Assembly: GCA_965261585.1 (NCBI GenBank)
Contig: CBDHDN010000055.1
Coordinates: 1-64,000, forward strand
DNA from: CBDHDN01 sp965261585
GTDB lineage: Bacteria; Pseudomonadota; Alphaproteobacteria; UBA6615
Length of the DNA: 64,000 nucleotides
Reading direction: 5' to 3'
Shown here piece by piece: positions 10,380-19,762 of this stretch. Position numbers and translations under genes: made by a program. Position 1 is the stretch's first letter, and each line of letters starts with the position of its first letter. The notes beneath the pieces were generated by a model that had not been told where the DNA came from, did not search any database, and worked only from the letters and a program-made list of their open reading frames with translations.

Positions 10380-11775
10380 TGTAGATAGCGTGTGAGTTGT
10401 CCGGATTATGTAGCGCGCGAAGTGACCGTTTCTGGAATCGCTCCAAGGAGGTTTTTTGCGGGGGCGAGGATGGGGCGGGCGCAGGTGCTACAGGAGATCC
10501 GGGTGATGCGTTTCGAGGAGCTATTGGAGCGGCACGAACGCGGGGAGTTGACGCAGGAGGAGACGGGAGAGTTACTCGGGATGAGCGGTCGGACGTTCCG
10601 GCGTTGGCGTGAACGGTATCGCGAGGAGGGTGTGCCCGGGCTTGCGGACAGGCGTGTTGGCAAGCCGTCGCCGCACCGTGCGGCGGCGAGCGAGCTATCG
10701 CGAATGCGGGGGCTGTATGAGGAGCTGTACGGCGACTTCACCGTGAAGCATTTCCACGAGAAGCTGGTCAAGCGGCATGGGTACAAGCTGGGCTACACGG
10801 TGACGCGTCTTGCGCTGCAGTCGGCGGGCTTGGTGCGTGCGGCGCCGCGGCGTGGCGCGCACCGGCGCAAGCGGCCGCGCCGGCCGATGGCGGGCATGCT
10901 GGTGCACCAGGACGCCTCGCGCCACGCCTGGCTGGCCGGCCATGCGCCGCTCGACCTGGTGGCGACACTGGACGATGCGACGAGCGAGCTCTACTCGGCG
11001 TTCCTGGTGGCCGAGGAAGGGACCGCCTCGAGCTTCCACGGGCTTGCCGAGACGATCTCCGCCGAGGGTCTGTTCTGCGCGCTCTATACCGACCGCGGCA
11101 GCCACTACTTCCACACGCCGGAGGCCGGCGGCAAGGTCTCGAAGGAGCGGCTGACCCAGGTCGGCCGGGCGCTGGCCGAACTCGGCATCGAGCACATCGC
11201 GGCGTACTCGCCGGAGGCGCGCGGCCGCTCGGAGCGCGCCTTCCGCACGCTCCAGGACCGCCTGGTCAAGGAGCTGGCGCTGGCCGGGATCGCGACCGTG
11301 GCCGCCGCCAACCGGTTCATCGCCGAGGTCTACTCGGGCACAACGCCCGCTTCGCGGTGGCGGCCGAGGAGACGGGCTCGGCCTTCGTGCCGTGCCGGCC
11401 CGAGCAGTGGCGCGAGGTGCTGTGCGTGCGCGAGAACCGCCAGGTCGGCAACGACAACACCGTGCGCTGGCGCGGCCGGAGCTTGCAGATACCGCCTTCA
11501 CGGCTGCGCCCGCACTTCGTGCGCGCCAAGGTGTGCGTGCATGAATACCCCGACGGAGCGCTCGCCCTGTTCTGGGGACCGCACCGTATCGCCGAGCTCG
11601 CGCCGCCGCAGGCGAGCGCACCGATCGAACAGGCCGCGTGAATGACCGCGACGTGGCAAGCCCTGTGGGTTTGGGGACAAGGCTGCCGCCTTGCCCACAA
11701 CCCCACAGGGCCAACCACCACAACAGCGGACAAATCATGCGCTACATAAAGCGGACAACTTGACGCGGCAGCTAC
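10380..11775 (+). mobile_element. ISNCY/IS1202-like insertion sequence 1 (defective)
   Basis: 1396-bp element. Its ends share the inverted repeat AGTTGTCCG.NTTATGTAGCGC (10395 rightward; 11760 leftward), with an outer GTAG at the very tips. It is flanked by identical 16-bp direct repeats. The transposase gene carries a one-base deletion. The relative at 38648 has the same architecture (GTCG tips, TTTATGTACC inner repeat, 18-bp duplication), so the two belong to one family but are not recent copies of each other. Confidence 0.82.
10470..11641 (+). pseudogene. ISNCY family transposase, frameshifted
   Basis: DDE transposase with an N-terminal helix-turn-helix (EETGELLGMSGRTFRRWRERYREEG, about 30-55), a basic RRGAHRRKRPRRPM linker, and the core LVHQDASRHAW / LVATLDDATSELYSAFLVAEEG / YSPEARGRSERAFRTLQDRL. 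The frame breaks near 11335-11345, after IAEVYSG. The remainder (ARFAVAAEETGSAFVPC to the stop at 11641) continues in the -1 frame. Alignment to the intact paralogue at 38792-39967 shows that one base is missing. Programmed frameshifting is possible but no slippery sequence is evident. Confidence 0.87.
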
Positions 11776-11791
11776 AGACCGCGGTGTCGTG
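11776..11791 (+). repeat. Right 16-bp target duplication of ISNCY element 1
   Basis: Second copy of AGACCGCGGTGTCGTG; see 10364-10379. It lies about 20 bases upstream of the start of the quinone oxidoreductase gene, so the element has replaced that gene's native upstream region. Confidence 0.8.
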
Positions 11792-11813
11792 GAGGCGAGA
11801 TCGGAGCAAGATA

Positions 11814-12830
11814 ATGTCGGGTACGGGCGCGCGGCTACCGGAGACGATGTCGGCGGTCGAGATCGCCACGCCCGGCGTGCCTGACGTGCTGCGCCCGGTG
11901 GCGCGGCCGCTGCCGCGGCCCGGTAGCGGCGAGGTGCTCGTGCGCGTTGCCGCCGCCGGCGTCAATCGGCCCGACGTGCTGCAGCGCAAGGGCCTTTATC
12001 CGGCGCCGCCGGGTGCCTCCGACATTCCTGGCCTGGAGGTTGCCGGCACGATCGTCGAACGCGGCGACGCGGTCGGCGACTGGCAGGTCGGCGATCGCGT
12101 CTGCGCGCTCCTCGCCGGCGGCGGCTATGCCGAATATGCCGTGGTCCCGGCGCTCCAGGCACTGCCGATCCCCGACGGGCTCGATATGGTCGAGGCGGCG
12201 GCGCTGCCGGAGACCTGCTTCACGGTCTGGACCAACGTGTTCGAGCGCGGCCGGCTGGCCGCCGGCGAATGCATTCTGATCCACGGCGGCTCTAGCGGGA
12301 TCGGCACGACGGCGATCCAGCTCGCCCGCGCTTTCGGCGCGCGGGTCTTCGTGACGGTCGGTAGTGCCGATAAGGCGGCGGCGTGCGAGCGCCTGGGTGC
12401 CGAGCGGGCGATCAATTACCGCGAGGAGGATTTCGTCGCTGTCGTCGAGGGTCTTGTCGACGGCGTCGATGTCATTTTGGACATGGTTGGCGGCGACTAC
12501 TTCCCGCGCAAGCTACGGCTCTTGGCCGAGGACGGCCGCCTCGTGCAGATCGCGCTGTTGCGCGGCGCCAAATCGGAGGTCGACCTGGAGCGGATCATGC
12601 GGCGACGACTGACGGTGACGGGGTCGACCCTGCGGCCGCGGACGGTGGCGCAGAAGGGCGAGATCGCCGCCGCGCTACGCGCTCAGGTGTGGCCGCGTAT
12701 CGCCGCCGGCGAGGTGCGGCCCGTCGTGCACGCCCGGTTCGCGCTGCACGACGCGGCGGCGGCGCACACGCTCATGGAGAGCAGCACCCATATCGGCAAG
12801 ATCGTCCTGGTCGTTGGTGCGGACGTTTGA
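11814..12830 (+). CDS. NAD(P)H quinone oxidoreductase (zinc-free MDR)
   Basis: 338-aa medium-chain reductase of the quinone reductase/TP53I3-like group, using NADPH to reduce quinones or enals. Visible: VRVAAAGVNRPDVLQRKGLYPAPPGASDIPGLEVAGTI (substrate side, about 45-82), VEAAALPETCFTVWTNVF, and the Rossmann nucleotide-binding motif IHGGSSGIGTTAIQLARAFGA (about 160). The Cys/Glu zinc ligands of alcohol dehydrogenases are absent. The ATG at 11814 is preceded by GGAG. The frame is open into the IS end, which is incidental. Confidence 0.92.
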   Translation: MSGTGARLPETMSAVEIATPGVPDVLRPVARPLPRPGSGEVLVRVAAAGVNRPDVLQRKGLYPAPPGASDIPGLEVAGTIVERGDAVGDWQVGDRVCALLAGGGYAEYAVVPALQALPIPDGLDMVEAAALPETCFTVWTNVFERGRLAAGECILIHGGSSGIGTTAIQLARAFGARVFVTVGSADKAAACERLGAERAINYREEDFVAVVEGLVDGVDVILDMVGGDYFPRKLRLLAEDGRLVQIALLRGAKSEVDLERIMRRRLTVTGSTLRPRTVAQKGEIAAALRAQVWPRIAAGEVRPVVHARFALHDAAAAHTLMESSTHIGKIVLVVGADV

Positions 12831-12976
12831 TGCGCCCCGGTCGTGAGGCGAGCCCCATTGCCGTTTCTTTGCAATCGAATCGGCGGCCGATTATATATCA
12901 AACGACGCGACGACCAGAGACTATGCAGAACACTGACCACGCGGGCGCTTGTTTGCCGCGGCGGAGAAAGGGAGCC

Positions 12977-13627
12977 ATGACACTACCGCTCATGCCAAAG
13001 GCCACGGCCATGTGGCTCGTCGAGAATACCGCGCTGACGTTTGCGCAGATCGCCGCGTTTTGCGGCCTGCATCCGCTCGAGGTGCAGAGTATGGCCGACG
13101 GCGAGGTGCCGGGCAGCATCCAGGGGCTCGATCCGGTCGTCAACGGACAGGTCGATTGGGAGGAAATCGAGCGCTGTTCCACGGATCCGAGCGCCCGGCT
13201 GAAGCTGAAGCAGTCGAGCAACCCGCCGCTGGTCAAGCGCACGAAGGGGCCGCGCTATGTGCCCGTGTCCAAGCGCCAGGACAAGCCCGACGCGATCGCC
13301 TACCTGTTGCGTTATTTTCCCGAGTTGAGCGATGCCCAGACTGGCAAGCTGATCGGAACCACAAAGCCAACGATCAACGCAATCCGCGAACGCACGCACT
13401 GGAACTCCCAGAACATCACACCGCGCGATCCGGTCGCTGTCGGCCTGTGCAAACAGATCGACCTCGACGAGGCCGTTACCAAGGCGCGCAAGGCCGGCCG
13501 CAAGCCGGCCGAGGAAAAGCCGGCCGTGCCGGCGGCTGAGGCCGCGCCCGCCGCGCCGCGCCCGGCCGGCGGCATTCCCGACTGGATGGCCGGTGTTACC
13601 GTCGGCCGCTCGGGCGAGGGCTCCTAG
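12977..13627 (+). CDS. trcR: Cell-cycle transcriptional regulator TrcR (DUF1013)
   Basis: 216-aa DUF1013 protein, the family named TrcR and tied to alphaproteobacterial cell-cycle gene expression. The conserved part spans about residues 1-165: PLMPKATAMWLVENTALTFAQIAAFCGLHPLEVQSMADGEV, then KRTKGPRYVPVSKRQDKPDAIAYLLRYFPEL and IGTTKPTINAIRERTHWN. The tail is Ala/Pro-rich. Start ATG at 12977 has AAAGGGAG upstream. The stop TAG (13625-13627) is shared with the left tip of a two-hairpin repeat that inserted at this CTAG. The next gene rightward is an rcdA-like pseudogene. Confidence 0.85.
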   Translation: MTLPLMPKATAMWLVENTALTFAQIAAFCGLHPLEVQSMADGEVPGSIQGLDPVVNGQVDWEEIERCSTDPSARLKLKQSSNPPLVKRTKGPRYVPVSKRQDKPDAIAYLLRYFPELSDAQTGKLIGTTKPTINAIRERTHWNSQNITPRDPVAVGLCKQIDLDEAVTKARKAGRKPAEEKPAVPAAEAAPAAPRPAGGIPDWMAGVTVGRSGEGS

Positions 13628-13744
13628 TGGTCTGATCCTAACGCTTGGTACCCCAAGCGTCAGGTGAATCAGCCCACAGAATCAATAAGCTGGTGGTTCG
13701 ATTCAGCTGACGGATGGGTACCATCCGGCAGCATCGAACCACTA
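13625..13744 (+). repeat. Two-hairpin MITE-like repeat, complete copy 1
   Basis: 120 bp from TA to TA. The tips are imperfect inverted repeats, TAGTGGTCTGAT and, read inward from the right, TAGTGGTTCGAT. Inside are two hairpins: ACGCTTGG-TACC-CCAAGCGT near the left, and GCTGACGGATGG-GTA-CCATCCGGCAGC near the right. There is no coding capacity. A near-identical copy lies at 22150 and half copies at 4838 and 8347. TA ends and small size suggest a MITE mobilised by an IS630-type enzyme; the hairpins may also end transcription of trcR. Confidence 0.8.
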
Positions 13745-14252
13745 GGCCACTCGTCCGATCCCCGCCCCAGGGTGCCCCCAGGGTGCCCCCGGGGGGCCGT
13801 CCGGCGGGCTGCGCCCGGGCGGTCCTGCATGGCCTGTTGAGTGTGAGCGCCGAGGCCGCGGCCGGATGGTCTCCAGCTTGCCGTGGCCAAAGAAAAATGG
13901 GCCGCTCCAGGGGGGGGCGGCCCAAGTCAACAGGGAGGCATCAAACGAGAATGGATGTATATCCAAACCGATGGATCAATACGGAACCATCTGGGTGCCA
14001 GTTATGACGGTCGGACCTTAACAAACGGTTAACGGAAACTCTTTTTTAGCCACGGCGATCAGAAAGTTAGGAAACCGCCGTCGCGACGACTTGTCCTGCT
14101 GTCCTGGAATGCTTGCTCAACAAGGAATTTCAGCGTTTGACCGGTCGGCGCCGGCGGTCGTAGTCGTCCACTACGGTTAACCCGGCGACGCGCTCCAGTT
14201 AAACCGTTGAACCCCCGATTGTGCTACAATGCCACAACGCGTGTCGCGAGGA
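13745..14252. other. Intergenic region with GC hairpin, no confident gene
   Basis: About 500 bp between trcR and the interrupted rcdA-like gene. It contains a C/G-rich tract with tandem GGGTGCCCCCA, a hairpin GGGCCGC...GCGGCCC at 13899-13923, and an 18-codon ORF at 13950-14006 (ATG after GGGAGG, 18 aa) that resembles nothing I recognise. AT-richer sequence at 14010-14060 and 14210-14235 may hold the old rcdA promoter. The SD-like GCGAGGAG at 14245-14252 is the original ribosome-binding site of the rcdA-like gene. Confidence 0.5.
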
Positions 14253-14301
14253 GTTCGAGATGACCGTGTAGCGCACCCGGTTCCTTGGACACAAGTTTGT
14301 C

Positions 14302-15207
14302 TCACGCGGCGGGCCTGATTGAGATCGCGGCGTGCCACGCCTGACGAGCTTGAGCGGGGCTCAGGTAGCCGTTCTTTTCGACGATCCACTGGGCATTGTA
14401 GAGTTCGACGAAGTCGCGGACGGCGTCCCGCAGCTCCGCGATGTTGCGGTAGATGCGACCATGGATGATCTGTTCCTTCAGCGTGCGATTGAACCGCTCG
14501 GCGACGCCGTTGGTCTGGGGCTCGGCGACGAAGGCGTAGGACGGCTGGATGCCCCAGAACTTGATCTGGTTGGTGAAGTGGTCCGACAGATACTGGGAGC
14601 CGTGATCCATCCGCAAGGCCAGCCCCCGAGCCGCGCCGGCCGCGGTCGAGCCATACAGCCCGGCAAGCCCCATGGAGATCGGCTGCAGGGCGGCGAAGCG
14701 GTCGCCGCGCTTGCAGACATGCCAGCCGACACACTCGGCGTTCCAATGCTCGACGGCGGTGAAGATCCAGCCCCAGCCGTCGTCCACCGTGAACACCCGA
14801 ACGCCATCGGTGCCCCACATGAGGTTCGGGGCATGAGTGATGATCTCACCGTCATGGGGATTGCCGCCACGGCGGCGGCAGCGATGGGGCGAGAGCAGAT
14901 TGTTCTCGCGCATCAGGCGGAGCACCCGCTTGCGGGCAACCCGGATGTCGCGACAGACCCGAAGCCGAGCCCAGACCTTGCGGTAGCCCTCGCCCTCCCA
15001 GGGCGATGCCTCCAGGTCGGCTTCGATCGCCACCAGCAGCGCCTGGTCCGAGATCGCGGGCTTCGGTCCCCGACGCTTTGCCGGCGGCTGCTCGGCGTGC
15101 TGGCCGGAGGTCATGGCGTAGAACGAGGAGCGGGCCATGCCCCAGGCGGCGCAGACCCGCCGCAGGCCGTAGGCCAGACCCGTGCCGGGCGAGGTGGCGG
15201 CACTCAT
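14302..15207 (-). CDS. IS3 transposase OrfB (rve integrase core)
   Basis: 301-aa DDE integrase. The N-terminal HTH_21-like part (residues about 55-110: GEGYRKVWARLRV, KRVLRLMRENNLLSPHRCRRRG) precedes the catalytic core: LMWGTDGVRVFTVDDGWGW (first Asp), MDHGSQYLSDHFTNQ (second Asp) and NGVAERFNRTLKEQ (Glu). The ATG overlaps the orfA stop in an ATGA. Expression may also occur as an OrfAB fusion by frameshifting, as in other IS3 elements. No lesion seen. Confidence 0.93.
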   Translation of the reverse strand: MSAATSPGTGLAYGLRRVCAAWGMARSSFYAMTSGQHAEQPPAKRRGPKPAISDQALLVAIEADLEASPWEGEGYRKVWARLRVCRDIRVARKRVLRLMRENNLLSPHRCRRRGGNPHDGEIITHAPNLMWGTDGVRVFTVDDGWGWIFTAVEHWNAECVGWHVCKRGDRFAALQPISMGLAGLYGSTAAGAARGLALRMDHGSQYLSDHFTNQIKFWGIQPSYAFVAEPQTNGVAERFNRTLKEQIIHGRIYRNIAELRDAVRDFVELYNAQWIVEKNGYLSPAQARQAWHAAISIRPAA

Positions 15208-15635
15208 CGCCGCGACCTCCGCCGCCCCAAAGGGCCGAAGGTCTCCGTCTTGGCCTCCAGCAGTTCCACCTGCATGGTCAACTCTCCGATCCGCTTCATG
15301 GCGCTATCCAGTTCCGCCTGCACCGGATCGCCCTTGCGTTGCTTGAGCGAGGCGTCGATCCCGCCGATCGCTTTCTCACGCCACTGCTCGAGCCGGAAGA
15401 TCTCTACGCCCAACTGGCGCGACAGAAGTTGCACCGGCTCGTCACGCAAAAGCCGCAGAACGACCTCACGCTTGCGCGCCACCGTCCATCGCTGGCCAAG
15501 TCCCAGCAGGCCTGCCGGCAAAGCCTGGCCTGGGGAAAACGTGGACGAGCCAAGCTCGCCCGCATTTACCACAGGCCCATCAACAGCAACGTTCTTCTCA
15601 AAATTATCGGTCATGTTCCGGTCCTCCTTGGACAC
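15204..15635 (-). CDS. IS3 OrfA (HTH protein)
   Basis: 143 aa, or 136 from the internal Met at 15614. Helix-turn-helix region: RWTVARKREVVLRLLRDEPVQLLSRQLGVEIFRLEQWREKA, followed by the leucine-rich helix ELDSAMKRIGELTMQVELLEAK that mediates OrfA/OrfAB contacts in this family. Directly upstream of, and overlapping, orfB. Confidence 0.88.
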   Translation of the reverse strand: MSKEDRNMTDNFEKNVAVDGPVVNAGELGSSTFSPGQALPAGLLGLGQRWTVARKREVVLRLLRDEPVQLLSRQLGVEIFRLEQWREKAIGGIDASLKQRKGDPVQAELDSAMKRIGELTMQVELLEAKTETFGPLGRRRSRR

Positions 15636-15687
15636 TTCGATTAAGCCAATTCTGTGTCCAAGGAAATCGGGTCCGACTCAGTTCGAG

Positions 15688-16116
15688 ATGACCGCAGGTA
15701 GCGGTACGACGTCATTCTTCTCCAAAACATTCGACGAGACCGTCGACCTGCTCGATCGGACGAAGTCCTTCGTGGCGGTGTCCCGGCTGGGCCAGGGTGT
15801 CGCTGCGGCCGAGACGGACCGGCTGCTGACGAGCATCGAGGCGTTTCGGGTAACGACCAGGCTGGCCTAGGTCATGGTCTGGCTGCTGGCCCAGAAGGCC
15901 GTGCATGCGGGTGAGCTCACGCTTGAAGACGCGATCGCCAACCCCGAGTTCGAGCTTGGCGCCGAGGATGTCTGCCTGGACGACCGGGCGCATGAGGACC
16001 CGCGGTTGCCGCGCGAGTTGCGGATCCTGCTCGAGCTCAGCCACCGGCTCGATCTACGGGTGACGCGCCTCGACACCATGATGCGGTCGCGGCCGCCGCT
16101 GAGGATCGTTCGGTAG
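15688..16116 (+). pseudogene. rcdA: rcdA-like regulator of CtrA degradation (DUF1465), disrupted
   Basis: The frame from the ATG at 15688 to 16116 reads as a 142-aa DUF1465 protein: SFFSKTFDETVDLLDRTKSFVAV, RVTTRLA, then VMVWLLAQKAVHAGELTLEDA, VCLDDRAHEDPRLPRELRILLELSHRLDLRVTRLDTMM. Two lesions are visible. First, an in-frame TAG at 15868-15870 falls where the family has Gln before VMxWLL (CAG to TAG is one change). Second, the IS3 insertion separates the ATG from its ribosome-binding site GCGAGGAG, which stays on the far side at 14245. RcdA is an adaptor aiding ClpXP destruction of CtrA in Caulobacter. The neighbour rpmE is the usual one. Residual translation from internal starts cannot be excluded. 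Confidence 0.82.
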
Positions 16117-16132
16117 GCGAGGACGGCCGCGG

Positions 16133-16354
16133 CTATTTCAGGCCAAGCCCCTCGTAGCGCTTGTTGAATTTCGCGACCTGGCCCTGGGTGTCGACCAGCC
16201 GATGGGTTCCCGTCCAGGCCGGGTGCGACTTGGGGTCAATGTCCAGGCGCAGCTGCGCGCCCGGCTTGCCATAGGTCGAGCGGGTCTTGAACTCCGTGCC
16301 ATCGGTCATCAGCACGGTTATCTCGTGGTAGTCCGGATGGATGTTCTTCTTCAT
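16133..16354 (-). CDS. rpmE: 50S ribosomal protein L31
   Basis: 73-aa L31: MKKNIHPDYHEITVLMTDGTEF, then SKSHPAWTG-like DPKSHPAWTGTHRLVDTQGQVAKFNKRY. The CxxC zinc pairs are absent, so it is the C-minus form. Its stop converges with the rcdA-like pseudogene 17 bp away, and its start diverges from the ABC exporter across about 150 bp. Confidence 0.96.
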   Translation of the reverse strand: MKKNIHPDYHEITVLMTDGTEFKTRSTYGKPGAQLRLDIDPKSHPAWTGTHRLVDTQGQVAKFNKRYEGLGLK

Positions 16355-16503
16355 GGCGTCTGCTCCCTGGAAGAGGCGGCGTTATAGCTAACCCTGGACG
16401 CGCGGGCAAGGACGCGTTCCGGCGCGGCGCGGTGATGGCGTCCCTTGTTGGCAGCCATGGGCACTGCTAAACGAGGCCGGCTTTGTAGGACGGTGGGCGG
16501 TCG

Positions 16504-18310
<1,807 letters not shown>

Positions 18311-18330
<20 letters not shown>

Positions 18331-19738
18331 ACTCGATGCGGCGGTTGCGACGGTAGGCGTCCTCGTCGAAGCGCTCGTCCAGTGGATGGAATTGACCGAA
18401 GCCGGCAGCGACCAGACGGTTGGCGGGGATGCCCTGGTCGACCAGGAAGCGCACGACCGACAGCGCGCGGGCCGACGAAAGCTCCCAGTTCGACGGGAAC
18501 ACGGCCGTGCGGATCGGGCGAACGTCGGTGTGGCCGTCGACGCGCAGGACCCAATCGATGTCGTCAGGAATGGACGTCGACAGCTCGCGCAGCGTTGCGG
18601 CGAAGCGGCCCAGCTGATCGCGGCCCCCGGATTCCAGCTCGGCCGCCGCGGTCTGGAACAACACCTCGGACTGGAAGACGAAGCGGTCGCCGACGATGCG
18701 GATATCGTCGCGCTCGCCCAGCACCTGGCGCAGCCGGCCGAAGAACTCGGATCGGTACTCCGCCAGCTCCTGTACGCGCGCCGCCAGGGCCTGATTGAGC
18801 CGCCGGCCCAAATCGACGATCTGCGTCTGCTGCTCCTCGTTCTTCGACTCGGTGGCCTCGAGGATTTCGCTCAGCGCGGCGATTTGGGTGCGTAGCTGCA
18901 AGAGCTGGTTGTTCAGCAGGACGATCTGCGCCTCGGCCTCGCTATAGATCGCCTCGGCCCCCTCGGCCCGCTGCAGCAACTCGGCCAGACGGATGTCGCG
19001 CTCCGCCAGGTCGCGTTGCGCGAGCGACGTGCGCTCCTGTTCGTCGGCGAGGCGCGCTTCCAGGGCCTTCGACCGATCGCGTAGCTGCTGGCCTTCCGTG
19101 CCCAGGCTGGCGATCTGGGTGGCCTGGTCCCGCGACAATGCGTCGAGGTCGGCGACCTGGCGCTCAAGCTCTTCGCGGACCTGGCCCAGGGCGGCGATGT
19201 CGCGGCGCAGACTCTCCAGGTCACGCAGCTGCAGCTCGATTGTCTCCTTGTCCGCCGAGATGACGGTGAAGGCGTCGACGAGCTCGGCCCGGACCCGCTC
19301 GGCCTCGGTGAAGGCAGCGTCGCGCGAATCCGTCGTGGCCGAGAGCTCGGCGCGGATCGCCGCCAGGCGCCGGTCTAACGCGTCACGTTCGCTGAGCAGC
19401 ACGTCGTTGCGGTCGACCAGGCTGCCGAGCTGGGTCGACAGGCTCTCGCGCTCGGCCAGCGAGCTCTGCAGCTCGGCCGACAGCTGCGCCACCGACAGGC
19501 GCAGATCGGCGTTGGCGCCACGCTCCAGATCGAGCAGCTGCCCCAGCTCGTTGACCTGCCGGGTCAGCCGGTCCAACGCAGTGCTGCGGTCCGACAGCGC
19601 CTCCGATAGGAAGATCTGGGCCAGCGCGAAGATTAAGATCAGAAAGACGACGACCATGAGCAACGCCGCCAGGGCATCGACGAACCCTGGCCAATAGTCG
19701 TTGCTTTGACGGCGTGATCGAGCAGAAATCCCTGGCAT
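18311..19738 (-). CDS. MotB-like protein with long coiled coil and OmpA domain
   Basis: 475 aa. One membrane helix near the N-terminus (about 20-43, GFVDALAALLMVVVFLILIFAL) holds an Asp at its start, placed like the proton-binding Asp of MotB. Residues about 48-320 are a very long Leu/Glu/Arg coiled coil. The C-terminal 340-475 is an OmpA/MotB peptidoglycan-binding domain (VLRVDGHTDVRPI, ELSSARALSVVRFLVDQG, NRRIEFKL). True MotB lacks so long a coiled coil, and no flagellar gene is nearby. Last gene of a leftward set with a MotA/TolQ-like and an OmpA-family protein, suggesting an ion-driven envelope complex of unknown role. Confidence 0.78.
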
Positions 19739-19762
19739 GGAGCGGGTCCCGGCGGCGCTGCG

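Larger units (their letters stand above)
14267..15680 (-). mobile_element. IS3 family insertion sequence
   Basis: 1414-bp element with imperfect terminal inverted repeats (TGTAGCGCACCCGG and TGAGTCGGACCCGA tips, followed on both sides by TCCTTGGACACA). It encodes orfA and orfB in overlapping frames, transcribed leftward. It is flanked by a 14-bp direct repeat GTTCGAGATGACCG (14253-14266 and 15681-15694). That is long for IS3, which normally makes 3-5 bp duplications. The duplicated site contains the ATG of the rcdA-like gene. Confidence 0.88.

Noticed and set aside
11335..11345. Programmed -1 frameshift in the ISNCY transposase
   Set aside because: The paralogue at 38792 is encoded in one frame and no slippery heptamer with a downstream structure is apparent, so a plain deletion is more likely.
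13741..14290. CRISPR-like array suspected from repeated GGGTGCCCCC
   Set aside because: Only two short tandem units, no regular spacers and no cas genes in the window.
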